A stretch of 64,000 bases of DNA. It comes from Dendrophyllia cribrosa. Taxonomy: Eukaryota > Cnidaria > Anthozoa > Scleractinia > Dendrophylliidae. The DNA lies in the NCBI GenBank assembly GCA_024195265.1, contig JAJLRJ010000006.1:25958270-26022269 (forward strand), read 5' to 3'. The notes below the pieces were generated by a model. The model was given only the letters and a program-made list of their open reading frames with translations, ran no database searches and was not told the DNA's origin. Position numbers and translations under genes: made by a program. Below are positions 45,901-56,760 of the stretch, piece by piece. The stretch's first letter is position 1. Each line of letters opens with the position of its first letter.

Positions 45901-47934
45901 AGAATAATAGTTAGTCTTTGAGTTCTGTAGATAGTTATGATTAAAACAAAAGCTCTTTGAGTTTGATGCATTCTTGGCGGGAATTGAGTTTGGGTTTTTG
46001 TTTGCAAATGTAGAATGCTTTAAAAAGGCGCACTGGTTGCCTGGTCGTATTCTTGTGTAATTATTTTAACATTCATTCGATGCTTTCATTGTTAATTGTC
46101 CTTTGGCACGTTAAGATGTTTCTTTACGAAGGAATTGTCATTGTTCAGGTGTTCTCTTTAATGCGGTCACATGTGGGAAAATCATGTGGTGCTTCCTACA
46201 TGTATATATAGACACAGTTTCTGTGGTTCCTATGGTGTATGCAGTGTTCTTACCAGACCGCGGCATTGGGGCATTGCCGCACTTTTTCAGGGAATGCCGC
46301 ACTATTATAAGCCCTAGGGGTCCCAAGGGCGCAAAGAAGCAGATTTTTTTACGATTGCACTAGCGAGAAGCACATCTGCGAACTTTTAGAGTTGTAAAAC
46401 GATTTATTTTCTCTTATACGCGTTTCGTGTGACTAACGCACACTTCATCAGTTTTAGCTAAAACTGTGGGCCCCAAATAGTTATGTCACGCACGAAATAT
46501 GTCACGCCTTGCACCATCGCCTGTTTCCTACCGCAAGTGCGGTTTTATGTAATGTAAAATTTATTTTAGTCTCTTATGTAGGTACTGTATATATACATGT
46601 ACAGGCCACTTATGTTGTATTGTAAAACTCCCTAATGAAGTGTGCGTTAGTCACACAAAACGCGTAGGAGAAAATAAAATCGTTTTACAACTCTGAAAGT
46701 CCGCAGACGTGCTGCTCACTAGTTCATTCTTAAAAAATTGTGTCTATAAAAATTGTGACCCGCTTTTTTCCCTCGTGACCCCCTGTTAGCTTCTCTATGG
46801 GTCCTGTGGACCCCAGTGCAGAAAATCCTGATAACACTGTGTCCGTATTAATGCGGTTAGACTGTACAGTCAAACCTCTTCAGCCAACTTATACTAACAT
46901 GTATACATGCTATAAAGAAGTAAAAATAGCACTTACCCTTCTACAGGCTTTAAGCCATTCACTACTTTTTACATTTCTCAGTTCCACTCGGTCCTCAATT
47001 TTGTACAATCGTATCCTTTGATCTTCCAGCCATACAACTAAATTTCGAAACTCTTCATCATCTAAATTGTGGTTGCAAGTTAACAAGAAAAAAGAAAATT
47101 ACATGACTTGTCGTTAACCAAACAATGTAAGAGTAAAAAAGTAAAATATTTTACTTTTTCTCTAGGGTCACCATTTGAGTCTAGAAATGTACAAAAAACT
47201 GTATGCTAACTTTTGATTGTATATAGATATATTTTTTTATTTCTAATACTGTATTTTTACCGATGATGCTGTTAGTTTGTTTTCAGTTTAGCGCATTTAA
47301 AGTAATGTACAGTTGTTCACACTATTATCCTACCTCTGAACAAGAGAAAGAAGCTGAAATTTTAACACCACGTAGTGTTTTATGAAAGTATGTCCTGAAG
47401 TTTCGTTGACTCTTTTATCATTTCTCCATAATATTTGAACCTATTGTTTAAGTTAAGCACCCTATTTCCAGACAGGTCGCCTTACTCCCCGCCTTACTAA
47501 ATGTATTTTGCGAAAACTGACCGTAAAATATAAAGGTTAAAATTCAAGTCGCGCTGAAAAAAAAATTTAGCAATTTGAAACAAAATTAAACTCCCTCGAT
47601 AAAAGAACTCGAATCTTTCCGCCTACTATTAAAACCCCACCATATCACCCAAAAACTGGGAAAACGACAGAAGAATAACCACAAAATCTTCAGAGAGTTT
47701 CGTTCGGATTCTAGCTATAGCTTGCGAAGACTAAATTAAAATAAAGCGAGTGTCCGGGAAATAGAGCGACAATTATACTGTACACACTTTTCCCCACGTG
47801 AAAAATTAAGAACTAAAATTGTATTTTAAGCAATTTGTCAAAAGTGCAATTTTTACGCACAAAAGTTACTTACTATGCACATCAAATCCTTCAGGGTTAT
47901 GATGTCCTAGAGCTTTAAGTTTTCGTCGATACAT
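33999..47934 (-). CDS. RTRAF: RTRAF (C14orf166/hCLE) RNA transcription, translation and transport factor, 8 exons
   Basis: RTRAF is a conserved RNA-binding protein of RNA-transport granules and of the tRNA ligase complex, and it also associates with RNA polymerase II in animals. Eight exons with consensus GT/AG ends and consistent phases: 47874-47934, 46937-47061, 45143-45242, 43715-43810, 38301-38389, 37631-37693, 36752-36809 and 33999-34153. Together they give 747 bases, 248 residues, against 244 in human. Matching blocks include MYRRKLKALGHHNPEGF, VVWLEDQRIRLYKIEDR, VVDWLLAHAVRVEY, DMKAGVTSLSKLLSL, KVDLGFNTG and LRELQTRINEAIVAVQ. Introns are packed with foldback elements, and the 3' part of exon 4 is duplicated nearby. 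It is divergent from MGME1, with starts 300 bp apart. No lesion was seen; it should be functional. Confidence 0.93.
34374..35087. mobile_element. 714-bp MITE in an RTRAF intron
   Basis: The inverted ends are GGGCGCTTTCCATTC and GAATGGAAAGCGCCC, flanked by CTA on both sides (34371-34373 and 35088-35090). Further internal palindromes of AAATTCCGGAA type occur. The open frames on both strands near 34307-34706 fall in this repeat. Confidence 0.8.
35746..36193. mobile_element. 448-bp MITE with TAA duplication in an RTRAF intron
   Basis: The inverted ends are AGGCCGGCACACACTAG and CTAGTGTGTGCCGGCCT, with TAA on both sides (35743-35745, 36194-36196). The interior has repeated GCGGGGACA units. Confidence 0.85.
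37023..37573. repeat. Foldback element with a possible THAP-like remnant
   Basis: Arms of about 200 bp are reverse complements, including TTAAGTGTATATGACAG at the left end and its complement at the right. The plus-strand frame 37162-37428 reads through both arms. Its centre (CVVYGCSNTHQKTEE) resembles the start of a THAP zinc finger, but the frame is otherwise a palindrome translation. Confidence 0.8.
38525..38640 (+). mobile_element. LINE 3' coding fragment
   Basis: A short frame reading NFAANQWNNLDKSLREL then FKKAISIRK matches the usual C-terminal end of non-LTR retrotransposon polyproteins. It lies in an RTRAF intron. Confidence 0.5.
39771..40326. mobile_element. 556-bp MITE nested in an inverted repeat
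   Basis: The inverted ends are GAGTGTTTTCACTGACGTCA and the matching TGACGTCATATGAAAACACTC-type end, flanked by TATA on both sides. Comparison with the uninterrupted opposite arm shows the empty site. Confidence 0.85.
40444..40805. mobile_element. 362-bp MITE with TAA duplication nested in an inverted repeat
   Basis: The inverted ends are GGCTATGTTCACACTTGG and CCAAGTGTGAACATAGCC, with TAA on both sides (40441-40443, 40806-40808). The interior has GTGCCCGAG palindromes. The opposite arm preserves the empty site. Confidence 0.88.
42217..42580. repeat. Foldback element in an RTRAF intron
   Basis: The arms include AAAACGCGATTGAGACTTTG and TTGATTGCACGGTTGAAGG with complements on the right side. 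Confidence 0.85.
43386..43510 (-). pseudogene. Duplicated 3' end of RTRAF exon 4 plus MITE end
   Basis: These 125 bp match 43644-43768 at a constant offset of 258 bp with few differences. They contain the last 54 bp of exon 4 (43457-43510), its splice donor and the neighbouring MITE end. No branch/acceptor context equivalent to the real exon was seen, so it is probably not used as an exon. Confidence 0.75.
43598..43703. mobile_element. Short MITE beside the RTRAF exon 4 donor
   Basis: The inverted ends are CAGTGAAACCTGTATTAAG and the matching TTAATACAGGTTTCACTG. It ends 11 bp before the splice donor of exon 4. A diverged relative starts near 43258. Confidence 0.75.
46359..46722. repeat. Foldback element in an RTRAF intron
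   Basis: The arms carry ACTAGCGAGAAGCAC, GTTGTAAAACGATT and GTGTGACTAACGCACACTTC with complements near 46630-46722. Confidence 0.8.
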
Positions 47935-48233
47935 TCTGAAATATAAACAAAATCTTGCTGAAAGACGCGTATCTCAGTCAACATAAAAGTTCTTTCACGA
48001 ACGAACAGGAGAATCTCCCAGGCCTTTCCAATAGGTCAAGGAGAGGGACTAGGGCAAAGACTTGTGATTCGCGGTCAAGATTCGCGGGCTCATACAGAAT
48101 TTAAAATGGCGGACAAGATTGTTCGCGTAAAAGTAATTGGTAATTTACTGCTATTTTGGCTGTTGAGACGGCATTTTTTAACGCGTTCAGAAGTTAGAGA
48201 GTGGATTTCAATTATCAGCTGACAAAAAGACAA
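47935..48233. promoter_or_regulatory. Probable bidirectional promoter between RTRAF and MGME1
   Basis: Only 299 bp separate the two divergent start codons. The middle holds a short upstream frame on the plus strand (ATG near 48104, about 39 codons) that ends before the MGME1 start and could act as an upstream open reading frame. No TATA box is obvious. Confidence 0.5.
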
Positions 48234-49475
48234 ATGATTCATCTGTGGAGACATGTACTTCATCGTGTTCATGGCTGTCAAGCGAATTGCATGAACTTGT
48301 GCGAACGATGTAAGATTAAGTCGTCGAGGTGTTCATTCGCCGTTAATCGCGTCTCTAGAGAGCTTCACACAAATCGAACATCCTCCTCTGAATTATGGTT
48401 CGACGTAGGCAAGCTGGAAAAAATGAACCGCCGAGAACTGCAACAACTGTGCAAGAAATGTGGTATAAAAGCCAACAGTAAATCAACTACACTGTTGAAT
48501 GACTTGAAAGATTTTTATACACACCATATCGCCAATACCTCGTCGATTCTTCACTATCCTTTTATAGTTCCAAGTAATCCATTATCGCCCACAACAAGCA
48601 AGTCTAAGAGAAAGACGTTTCTTGCAAGTGGATCGAATCTTGATAAGAACCTAAGCTTGTTTAGCCCAATGGAGTCGCCAAGTCAGTGGATTAGTGGAGA
48701 AGTGAAAAAATTGAATAAAGCAGTTAAATCAAAAGGAGTCATTAGTAAAACAATTGGAGAGTACAAAAATGTCGCAGAAGATGCTGATGAAAGTACATGT
48801 AACGCTGCACATAAGAGAGATATGTACCTGACGAAAAAAGCTAGTGTGTCAGCAGTTTTAAACTGCACTTCCAACAAGCTGTTCATGATCAGCCGTTGGC
48901 AGAAACAACAAATTGAAAAGATGGGGAAAGAGAAGTTTACTGAGTACAAAAAATCACTGTCTAGCAGTGGCCTCCAATTTCACTCATGCATGAATGACAT
49001 TCTGCAAGGAGTGGCACATGAAACTGGACATTTCGCAGAACTGGTTTCGGGCTTAATCCAAAGTGTAGCAAAAACAGAAATTTTAAAGCTTCTCACAAAA
49101 GACAAAGTTCTGGCGACAGAAGAATATGTGACGCACTCTTCAATTGGTTACTCTGGCACTTTTGATGGCCTAGCCATATACAATGGAGTACCATGTGTGA
49201 TTGAGTGGAAAACATCACAAAAGCCCAGACCGACACTTGAGAGTTGTTATGATGCACCTTTACAAGTTGTGGCATATGCTGGAGCTATAAACTCTTACCC
49301 AGTTACAAGGATTCCTGTCACAAACTGTATGATTGTCATCGCTCATCATGATGGCTCCAAAGCAGATGTTCATTGGATGGACTTACAAACATGTGAGAAA
49401 TTCTGGAAATGCTGGTTACTCAAAGTTTTAAAGTACAAAGAAAAAACTGAATGTGTTTCTGAGCAAAGTAATTAG
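48234..49475 (+). CDS. MGME1: MGME1-type mitochondrial genome maintenance exonuclease
   Basis: MGME1 is a RecB-type PD-(D/E)XK exonuclease that trims single-stranded DNA ends during mitochondrial DNA replication. The ATG at 48234 gives 413 residues; the frame continues upstream only to a GTG. Residues 63-96 (MNRRELQQLCKKCGIKA onward) look like a SAP DNA-binding motif, which I do not recall in human MGME1. The nuclease core has the family blocks FMISRWQKQQIEKMG (217-231) and EEYVTHSSIGYSGTFDG with D311. E324 and K326 lie in VIEWKTSQKP, with Q344 and Y348 in PLQVVAYAGA and DGSKADVHWMDL near the end. The Arg/Lys/Cys-rich N-terminus may be a mitochondrial presequence. The coding region is intronless. 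AATAAA-type signals lie at about 49553-49605. Confidence 0.88.
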   Translation: MIHLWRHVLHRVHGCQANCMNLCERCKIKSSRCSFAVNRVSRELHTNRTSSSELWFDVGKLEKMNRRELQQLCKKCGIKANSKSTTLLNDLKDFYTHHIANTSSILHYPFIVPSNPLSPTTSKSKRKTFLASGSNLDKNLSLFSPMESPSQWISGEVKKLNKAVKSKGVISKTIGEYKNVAEDADESTCNAAHKRDMYLTKKASVSAVLNCTSNKLFMISRWQKQQIEKMGKEKFTEYKKSLSSSGLQFHSCMNDILQGVAHETGHFAELVSGLIQSVAKTEILKLLTKDKVLATEEYVTHSSIGYSGTFDGLAIYNGVPCVIEWKTSQKPRPTLESCYDAPLQVVAYAGAINSYPVTRIPVTNCMIVIAHHDGSKADVHWMDLQTCEKFWKCWLLKVLKYKEKTECVSEQSN

Positions 49476-50077
49476 GGAGTACTTCATGCTGTAAAAATGA
49501 TTTTCAACATTATTTTATATTACTAATTATATAAAAACTAATAATATTTTTCAAAAAATAAAAATAAATTTGAGTTGCTTAATAATAAATTTCCATGAAT
49601 TAATGGTGCTTTTCGCATATGTGTGTGTATGTGTTTGTTTTGTTTTATTTTGTTTGTTTTGATTTTGTGTGAATTTTCTTACATGTCATTTTATGCAAAA
49701 TCATGATTTGATTAAAAAAACATACAGCAACTTGGTTTAAAAATGCAAGACCTTGATGTAAAAAAAACGAAACAGATTTGATCATGTACACCTGATATTT
49801 TGTTACCTTTGGTCTAGGCTGACAGGTACAGCTAGTGCCGTTCATCCAAATGACCAGTCTCTGTGCAACATCGTTCCCAGGGTTCTCTCTCGTCAGTTAC
49901 GTCATCCGACATTCGATAAGATGATGTAGCAGCAAGAGAAAGGACCCTGGGAACCAGTTTGGTCTCAACGATCGTACCCAGTCGCTCCACTTGTATCGAA
50001 TCTACTCTCGTTCAGAATCAAACAAATAGTGACCGCGTACGAGTCTGCAAAATGACAGCGAACCAGAAAGCCAAGTA
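49476..50077. other. Intergenic DNA after MGME1
   Basis: AT-rich 3' flank with several AATAAA motifs. No gene is supported. Confidence 0.35.
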
Positions 50078-50420
50078 CAATTGAAGGGCCGAGAGCATAA
50101 CCAACCTATGTGGAATTTTAAGCCTTTTTTTATTTTTTCTCGCTCAGATTTGTCCATTTTTGGCATGTGAACTACAAATTAGTTGCAAAACATTGTTCAG
50201 AATTTTTTTCTGTTGTTTTTTTCCGTCGTTTTCGAGAAACTAAGTATGCAAAAGAAAAAAATCAAAGGCTCTTATAATTGTAACCCAAAAGTTGCGGTAA
50301 GCTTCTGTTTTCACACTGACACGGTTCGATATTTTTTTAAAATTAAACGTAAGGATTTTTGACGAACGCAAAAAAAAGTAAATTACTTTCATAATGTCCA
50401 GTTCGAAAAAAAAAAAAAGG

Positions 50421-50503
50421 ATGCTAAGCGTGAATCGAACCCGGAGCCGTCCAAGCGCAAATCCCGGACCCAACGCACTAGACAACCGAGGAACACAAGC
50501 TCA
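50421..50503 (-). repeat. tRNA-derived SINE-like sequence
   Basis: On the minus strand an A-box-like GGTTGTCTAGTGCGTTGGG and a B-box-like GGGTTCGATTC are spaced as in tRNAs, followed by a T-run of at least 12 (Pol III terminator). The acceptor ends do not pair, so it is not a working tRNA. Confidence 0.5.
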
Positions 50504-52229
50504 GTTCAGACTAAGTTTTATTATTTAATGGTAGATGCACATCAAAAAGTGTATATCGATTTGAAAATCATTTTAGATCGATTTTAATGTTGCATTAAAG
50601 ACTCCAAATGCGAAAAAATCTTTCGGCCGGCCAGCAAGAACTCACTTCGAGCTGCCCAAAGCTGTATTTCAAGTGCCCGACCACGCACAGCGGACCCATC
50701 TGCCACTTGTCGCAAAGCATGTCTGGAAATCCTTCATCCGCCCGAAAATTACAACAAAATACTACAAGTCTGAAAGTACTTCGGATATTGCGCATTTCGA
50801 CCACGGCACGGGATGGGAAATGGCCCACAACTCTCATCGCTGCCCCTTTTCTGATCCGAAGTGATTCCAGACTTTCCCGCCGGCTCGTCTTCTCCACCAA
50901 AGTCCATTTTTCACCACGAGCGCTAAATGGCCCTTTAGACACAAGGGCGGGAAGGTGTGACAAGAAACACGACTCGTTTCTTTGAGAGGTGCTAGAGACT
51001 TAAGGATTTCCGGACTTACTGATGTCTTTCAATCACCGGACGGGCCTTATGCACGTTGGCTTATACACACGTTACAGAGGCGATGTGTTACCGTAGTGAG
51101 TTCACGATAGATAAGCGAGCCAGGCGTGCGTTAATAACGGTGTTTTCGTTCAGGTTGTTGGCGCTAGACAGAAGTATTGCAGTCGCGTATTCTCACGGCC
51201 AAACTGCTTTGAAATGGCTTCGAAATTGCGCTCAGAATGTACAGTCAAAGCACTGGAGGTCCAGAACTCTGCTTTTTACAGGTGAAGCAGGGACCGCGGA
51301 TCTGTCAATAATTTTGACAATAATTTTGAGCCCCCAATAATTTTGCAGCAATTGTCAAAAGTCCTTATAAAAATTTAAAGAGAAAAAGTTTAGAAAAGAA
51401 ACTCACTTGTTTTGATTGTGATTTTGTTTTACGCTTTGTAAAACTTTTATTCTACGCAAAACAGCTTTGTTTTGCTTTGCGGCGGACCCATGTAATTCAA
51501 TTAGCTAAATAAACATCCAAAATCCTTAGAAGAAGAAGTGCGTGGCCGTGTTTTAGGCTGTCAGGCTCAAATGAAATCGTTTGATTTCTTTTTCGGCCTA
51601 CATCTCGGGTCAACTTATATTTCGTCACACGGACAACTTATCAGCAACTCTACAAAAATCAACTATGTCGGCAGTTTCTGGACAGCACAACGCCAAACTC
51701 ACTACAGAGGCTCTGAAACGAATGAGAAATGATGATTCTTTCAAGGCTTTCCGTAAGACAGTCTTGGAAAAGAAACAATCATTCCTTGACGTTTCAGAAT
51801 ATGAACTGCCAAAAAAGAGGAGGGCTCCAACACGATTCGAGGTTGGACAAGGTGCACCGTCCTTCCCTAAAACATCGGAGGAATTGTACCGAAGAGTTTA
51901 TTCTGAAGCGCTTGATTTGATGATTGCGTCAATTACTGAACGCTTTTATCAGCTAACTTTTTTCAAAAGCTTATATGAATCTGGAAAGCCTTTTACTCGG
52001 TGCTGTAAACTGGTCAGATACTTCGTCAGAGATCGGTTAGATCCGTGAACATTACTCTGATGACATAAGGATGGAATATGTGATTCCACAACTGGATATT
52101 TTCACAATTTTAATGGGCGGAGAAAAATTAGAATGTTTTTCAGACATTTTGAAAGCGATTAAAAATGTCGATTCTGCTCATACAAGTATTAATAAAGTAT
52201 TAATAAAGTAATAAAGCATTAATAAAGTA

Positions 52230-52418
52230 CATCAATATGCAACCAGACTGGCCTCTAAGAAGTCTTATTACTTACCGAAAGCTAGAACGAATTATGGAAA
52301 ATTTAATATCCGATTCAGTGGGGCTAAACTCTGGAATGCTATTAATGAAGATCTAAAATCAGCGAGTCGTTTTCGCTTTAAAAAGCTTTTAAAAGAATCT
52401 GTCATCTCCGAATATTGA
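52230..52418 (+). mobile_element. 5'-truncated LINE fragment inside the hAT element
   Basis: One frame reads QYATRLASKKSYYLPKARTN, later GAKLWNAINEDLK, up to a TGA stop. This is the standard C-terminal end of non-LTR retrotransposon reverse transcriptase proteins. Simple repeats follow (TA and CTAT). Confidence 0.7.
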
Positions 52419-52495
52419 TTGGTGTACTTTATATGCAGTTAATTGTGTGCTTAGCGGTTGTTTTTCTCTTATTTATTTGTTTATTAATTACAGCT

Positions 52496-52530
<35 letters not shown>

Positions 52531-52547
52531 ATCTATCTATCTATCTA

Positions 52548-53021
52548 ACTGGATTTGACAAAACATGGCTGCCAAGACTGAGACAGGCCAACCAATTGAA
52601 TTTCAGTCAAAGTCTTAAAAAGTCTCCTCTGCCCACCCCTGTTCCTCGGACACACAACACCGGCTCCCCAGCCACCCACCCACGGTTAGCCCTGACCAAG
52701 GCGGCCCAACCACAGGCCAGCTAAAAAAATTTTCACTAAAACTGACTGCACTAACATTTATTAAAACGGATTTCAACTCGAAATACAACAGACCAACAGG
52801 TTGAATTCCACTCAAAGTGTCAAAACTCCCCCCTCCCCACCCCTGTGGTTTTGACGCACAACCCCCAGACAACCAGCGGCTGTTAGCCCTGTCCCTGGGC
52901 TATGTCGCAGCATATCGGGTTACGGCAAGCCCCCTCAATTTTCAGCGACGGGAGTGGCTTGGACATGGGCCGGGCCCATGTCCAAGCGAAAAGTTAGCGA
53001 GCATGTTTTGTCAAATCCAGT
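52548..53021. mobile_element. 474-bp MITE, copy 2
   Basis: The reverse-complement partner of 10640-11112, with the same ends (ACTGGATTTGACAAAACATG) and again flanked by TA-rich microsatellites. It interrupts the hAT transposase. Confidence 0.9.
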
Positions 53022-54431
53022 CAGATATATATATATTTGTGTGTGTGTGTTTTGTGTATCTGTCTATTTATAACAACTTTGATATCTAGTTACTCTTCCG
53101 CATGGCCCAGCCACTCAGCGCGATTAGCTTTTGCTGTGCTCTTTTTCTCAGTTATTTCCTTTCAGATCTGTGTTCTGATTCACGTCAACCCCGCAACAAG
53201 TGCTTCTGGCGAACGTTCGTTTTCAACAGCAAGGCGAATAAAATCCTGGCTTAGAGCAAAGATGTCGCAAAAGCGCTTCAATCGCGTGACCTTGCTAAAA
53301 ACCCACAAGACCCGTACCGATAACTTACGACTTGTGGATGTGACAAACGAATTTATAGCAAGAAATGAAAACAGGAAAAGAAATTTTGGTACTTTTACAG
53401 TGCAAGATCTTTTACCATGATCAGTGGGATTTTACAGACTGGTTTTGATTTCATTGGTACTTGTTACTGTTGCTGTTTTAGGCTGTTTATAGCGTATCAC
53501 TGCATAATCAAAGACAATGAGCACTAGTTCCGACTCAAACCCTAACCTCACTTGACTGATTCGACATGAAAAAGTTGAGCTTCTAATGTTTATAACGCAC
53601 ATCACCTTATATAAATTCACGACCATTTTTTTACGATTTTCAATTTTAAATGCATTTCTAGCGATTCTGGAAGCTCAAATAGTGCCCCCCAATCTAAAAC
53701 TTACTCCGCGGTCCCTGTGAAATTAGTCAAATTCCTTAGGGTTAGTGCAAATTCGGCAAGGGGTTGTGATATTATTCGCTGTACAATAAAATGAGGCAAA
53801 TCTGAGCGAGAAAAAATAAAAAAGGCCTAAAATTCCACATAGGTTGGTTATGCTCCCGGCCCTTCAATTGACCGATTTTGCAGCCGTATTTCAACGAGTA
53901 AGATCAAAGGGCTCTTAAAGCCATCTCGTTAATGCGTTAGAACGTGAGGTTAATAAAAAAAAATAGAAGAATTGATAGTGAATATGGTAAAGATGCCGTT
54001 GTAGCGCACCCTTACAATACGTCTACTCAAAATACGTACATGAAAGCATCACATGATGCAAATCAGCCAATAGAAATTTATGTTCGCGAAATAAGCGTAG
54101 TTTTAAAAACAGGAAATCACTAATCTTCGATTACAAAGTTTACATTTTCACGCTAGTGACTAAAATGGGGTCTATAATTTGGTTATACAATAGACGTGTC
54201 GTGTTTAGAAAATGTTATAGGCTGGGCCTTATCATTATTTTTTTTTGCAAAAGGAGGGGAACCCGTGCCCCTCTGCTAACAACTTTCCTGTACAGCATTA
54301 GGGGATCTGTTCTTATCAGTGCTCTACTTTTTCAAGGCCAAAAGCCAGAATAATCCTCAACTTCGACGACTAAGAAGAGCTTTTTTTTCACAAGATTTGG
54401 TGCTGTTTTTTCACCACAAGCAAGAAAGCGT

Positions 54432-56760
54432 GTGGTAACCATCTGTCTTCGCTTTGGTGAGTGCGTGCTTTTCAATTTTGTGGTTTTGGTTTTGGTCTCG
54501 CGAGTTTTCTCGCCCTCGCGTTACGTGGAGATGGCCGCGCGTCCCGCGCACCAGCCGTTCGCCCACACTAGAACTGTCCGCTTGATAGCGCAGGAAAACC
54601 TGGCTCTTGATTCGCTCAGTATAGCGCAGTCGTTACCGGACTTTAAAGAAGAAATCGTTGGGGTTGTACCCCTCTACGGAGGAAAGTGTTTCGACATCAC
54701 CCTCGACCCGATCTACAGAATCGGCCACGCGGTTGGCGGCATCGGGCTTTGACTACGAAAGCCGCGTTATCCCTTTACGCCTTTAAGGCAAAAAGCACCA
54801 CACGACTACACGTGTCATGCGTTGAATTCCCCGATGAAAACCTGCTACAACTCCTGGAACAATACGGCGACCTCAAAGCGCGAGCAGTCCGCCGGCTTTG
54901 CTTCAAAGCCCCGGGCTACGAGCATATCGAGAACGGTATCCGTGTCGTAGAATTCACACGTTTAAAAAAGGCCCGGGGGGGTACTCCCTATAATGGGCTA
55001 TACGGGGATGCTCCGCCCGAAAGGGGTGCCTTTTTGATGCTGGAGGTATATGAAAGGGTCAGGATTTCACGAGTTGAAGTATGTGAAAGGATAGGGATTT
55101 CACGAAGAATAGGAAATGGTAGCGAAAACACGAGTTGAAGCATAAAAAAGGTAGGGAAAACTGCAATTTAAGTAATATAAATAGGGCCTTTCAAAATATA
55201 TCAAACAGACGCACGCAAAGGATATATGAAAGGGGTACCATTTTCAATGAAAGGTATATGAAAGGGGTACTTTTTCTGTCAAAAACGGTATATGAAAGGG
55301 TAAGGGTTTGGACCTCGGGGCGGAACATCCCCGTACAATGCTTTGTTGAGTACCCCCCCCCCCCCCCCCCCCCCCCTCCCGGGCAAAAGGCACGCAACTT
55401 AGTCACTCAAGGGCTCGGGTTTTTTTTTTAAGTACACGGGCCAGCCAATACTATGCTACCGGTGCCTGTCTTCCGAGCACGTTGTTAAAGACTGCCCCAG
55501 AGTCTCTGAGACTGCCCCGAAAGCGAACGCCGTGAGGCGAACCACGAGGCTCCAGCGCCCGGGGGAACACCAGAGGCCCCCCCGGCCCCCACTACCGCAA
55601 CCAGCAACGACATCCCCCCCCCCCCCTGTAACCAAAATAGGCCATTTGCACGATGGCGTCATTTGACTACAACTACCAGAATTCATTTAGTTTTTCCTTT
55701 CTTATTTAAATTTTGTAATCCAAGGAGCCATCATTCGCAGTAAAGAACAGTGGATAGAGCTGGGGGAAAAACAGACCCAGTATTTCCACCAGCTTGAAAA
55801 TCAGCGACAGACACGCGACTCAATTACAGAGTTACGTGCCAACAATTCAACCGTGACTTCCAATAAAAATATTCTTCGCGAATGTCGCGATTTTTATCGT
55901 AACCTCTATTCGGCTGAACAAGTTTATTTATCTAGCCAAGACTGGGTTTTAGTCCAACTGGATAAACTCTAGCATCCGAAGACCACGAGAAATGCGAAGG
56001 TGACCTCACACTCTTCGAGTGTCAAGAGGCCCTTTCACAAATGCAATCAGGCAAATCGCTGGATTTCCGGTTGAATTTCATCGTCGCTTCTGGAGTAGAT
56101 CAGACATGCTAAATTACTCTTTAACACGGATCACTCTCTGACACACAACGTCAAGGAATTATCCGCCTGCTTTACAAGAAGGACGACAAGTTAGACTCGA
56201 AAAACTGGCAACCAATTTCTCTGTTAAACACATTATAAAATTTGTACTAAAGTACTAGCCAACGACTACTACCCTGCGAGAGGAGGATCGAAAGAGGCTC
56301 TGCTCGCAGGGTAACCGACTACGTAAGGTTATACCGCTTATTTAAGCGAAGATCAAACATGCGGAATTCCTGACCGCAGTATTTTTGAAAACCTTTTTCA
56401 GATCTGGGATACAATCGACTATGTAAACCATAAACAGCTTTCGGCCGCTGTTATTAGCCTGGATCAGGAAAAGGCTTTCGACCGGGTTATTCACGGCTTT
56501 TTGCAATCCGTTTTAGAGCGCTTTAATTTCGGCCAAAATTTTCAGCGCTGGGTAAACATTGTTTACACGTTATAAACAATGGATGGCTCTCGTCGGCCTT
56601 TTCGCTCGAACGGGGAGTTCGACAAGGTTGTCCGTTGTTGCATTATTATTCAGCATTTTTTTATTTTGTATTAAATTTTCCACCGCAGAAATATACTCCC
56701 GCAGAAAAAAATTACTTGTTTTAATGATGTATATCGGCTTAACAGGAACTTTTTAACAGT
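54432..56760 (+). mobile_element. Decayed LINE (non-LTR retrotransposon)
   Basis: Fragments in several frames read in order. An ORF1-like block comes first (HVSCVEFPDENLLQLLEQYG, about 54800-54960). A zinc knuckle follows (CYRCLSSEHVVKDCP, about 55457). Then come the pre-RT block QWIELGEKQTQYFHQLE (about 55750) and RT blocks LDSKNWQPISLLN (about 56192), VISLDQEKAFDRVIHGF (about 56450) and a QGCP-like site near 56620. There are many stops and frameshifts. It is split by a MITE at 54972-55383. Confidence 0.7.
54972..55383. mobile_element. MITE inserted in the LINE
   Basis: The ends are CCCGGGGGGGTACTCCC and a mirrored GAGTACCCC...CCCGGG, with a near-duplicate AAAAGGC just outside each end. The interior carries tandem TATATGAAAGGG units. 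Removing it in thought rejoins the LINE ORF1 region. Confidence 0.7.

Larger units (their letters stand above)
51288..53717 (+). mobile_element. hAT transposon, 2.43 kb, transposase broken
   Basis: The terminal inverted repeats are CAGGGACCGCGGA (51288-51300) and TCCGCGGTCCCTG (53705-53717). No perfect 8-bp duplication was seen. Transposase parts are a middle block in the frame 51665-52048 (KAFRKTVLEKKQSFLD, LYRRVYSEALDLMIA) and the hATC dimerisation domain at about 53175-53420 (NPATSASGERSFSTARR). Between them lie a LINE 3' fragment and the second copy of the 473-bp MITE. It resembles the ZMYM-like hAT group. Inactive. Confidence 0.8.
50078..53875. repeat. Outer inverted repeat pair enclosing the hAT region
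   Basis: Bases 50078-50152 and 53801-53875 are near-perfect reverse complements, starting CAATTGAAGGGCCGAGAGC at the left and ending in its match at the right. They enclose 3.6 kb that includes a SINE-like sequence and the hAT element. They are probably the ends of an older element into which the hAT transposon inserted. Confidence 0.7.

Noticed and set aside
50595..50985. Opposed frames of about 122-125 codons
   Set aside because: No family is recognised. Open frames on both strands in a transposon nest suggest repeat sequence.
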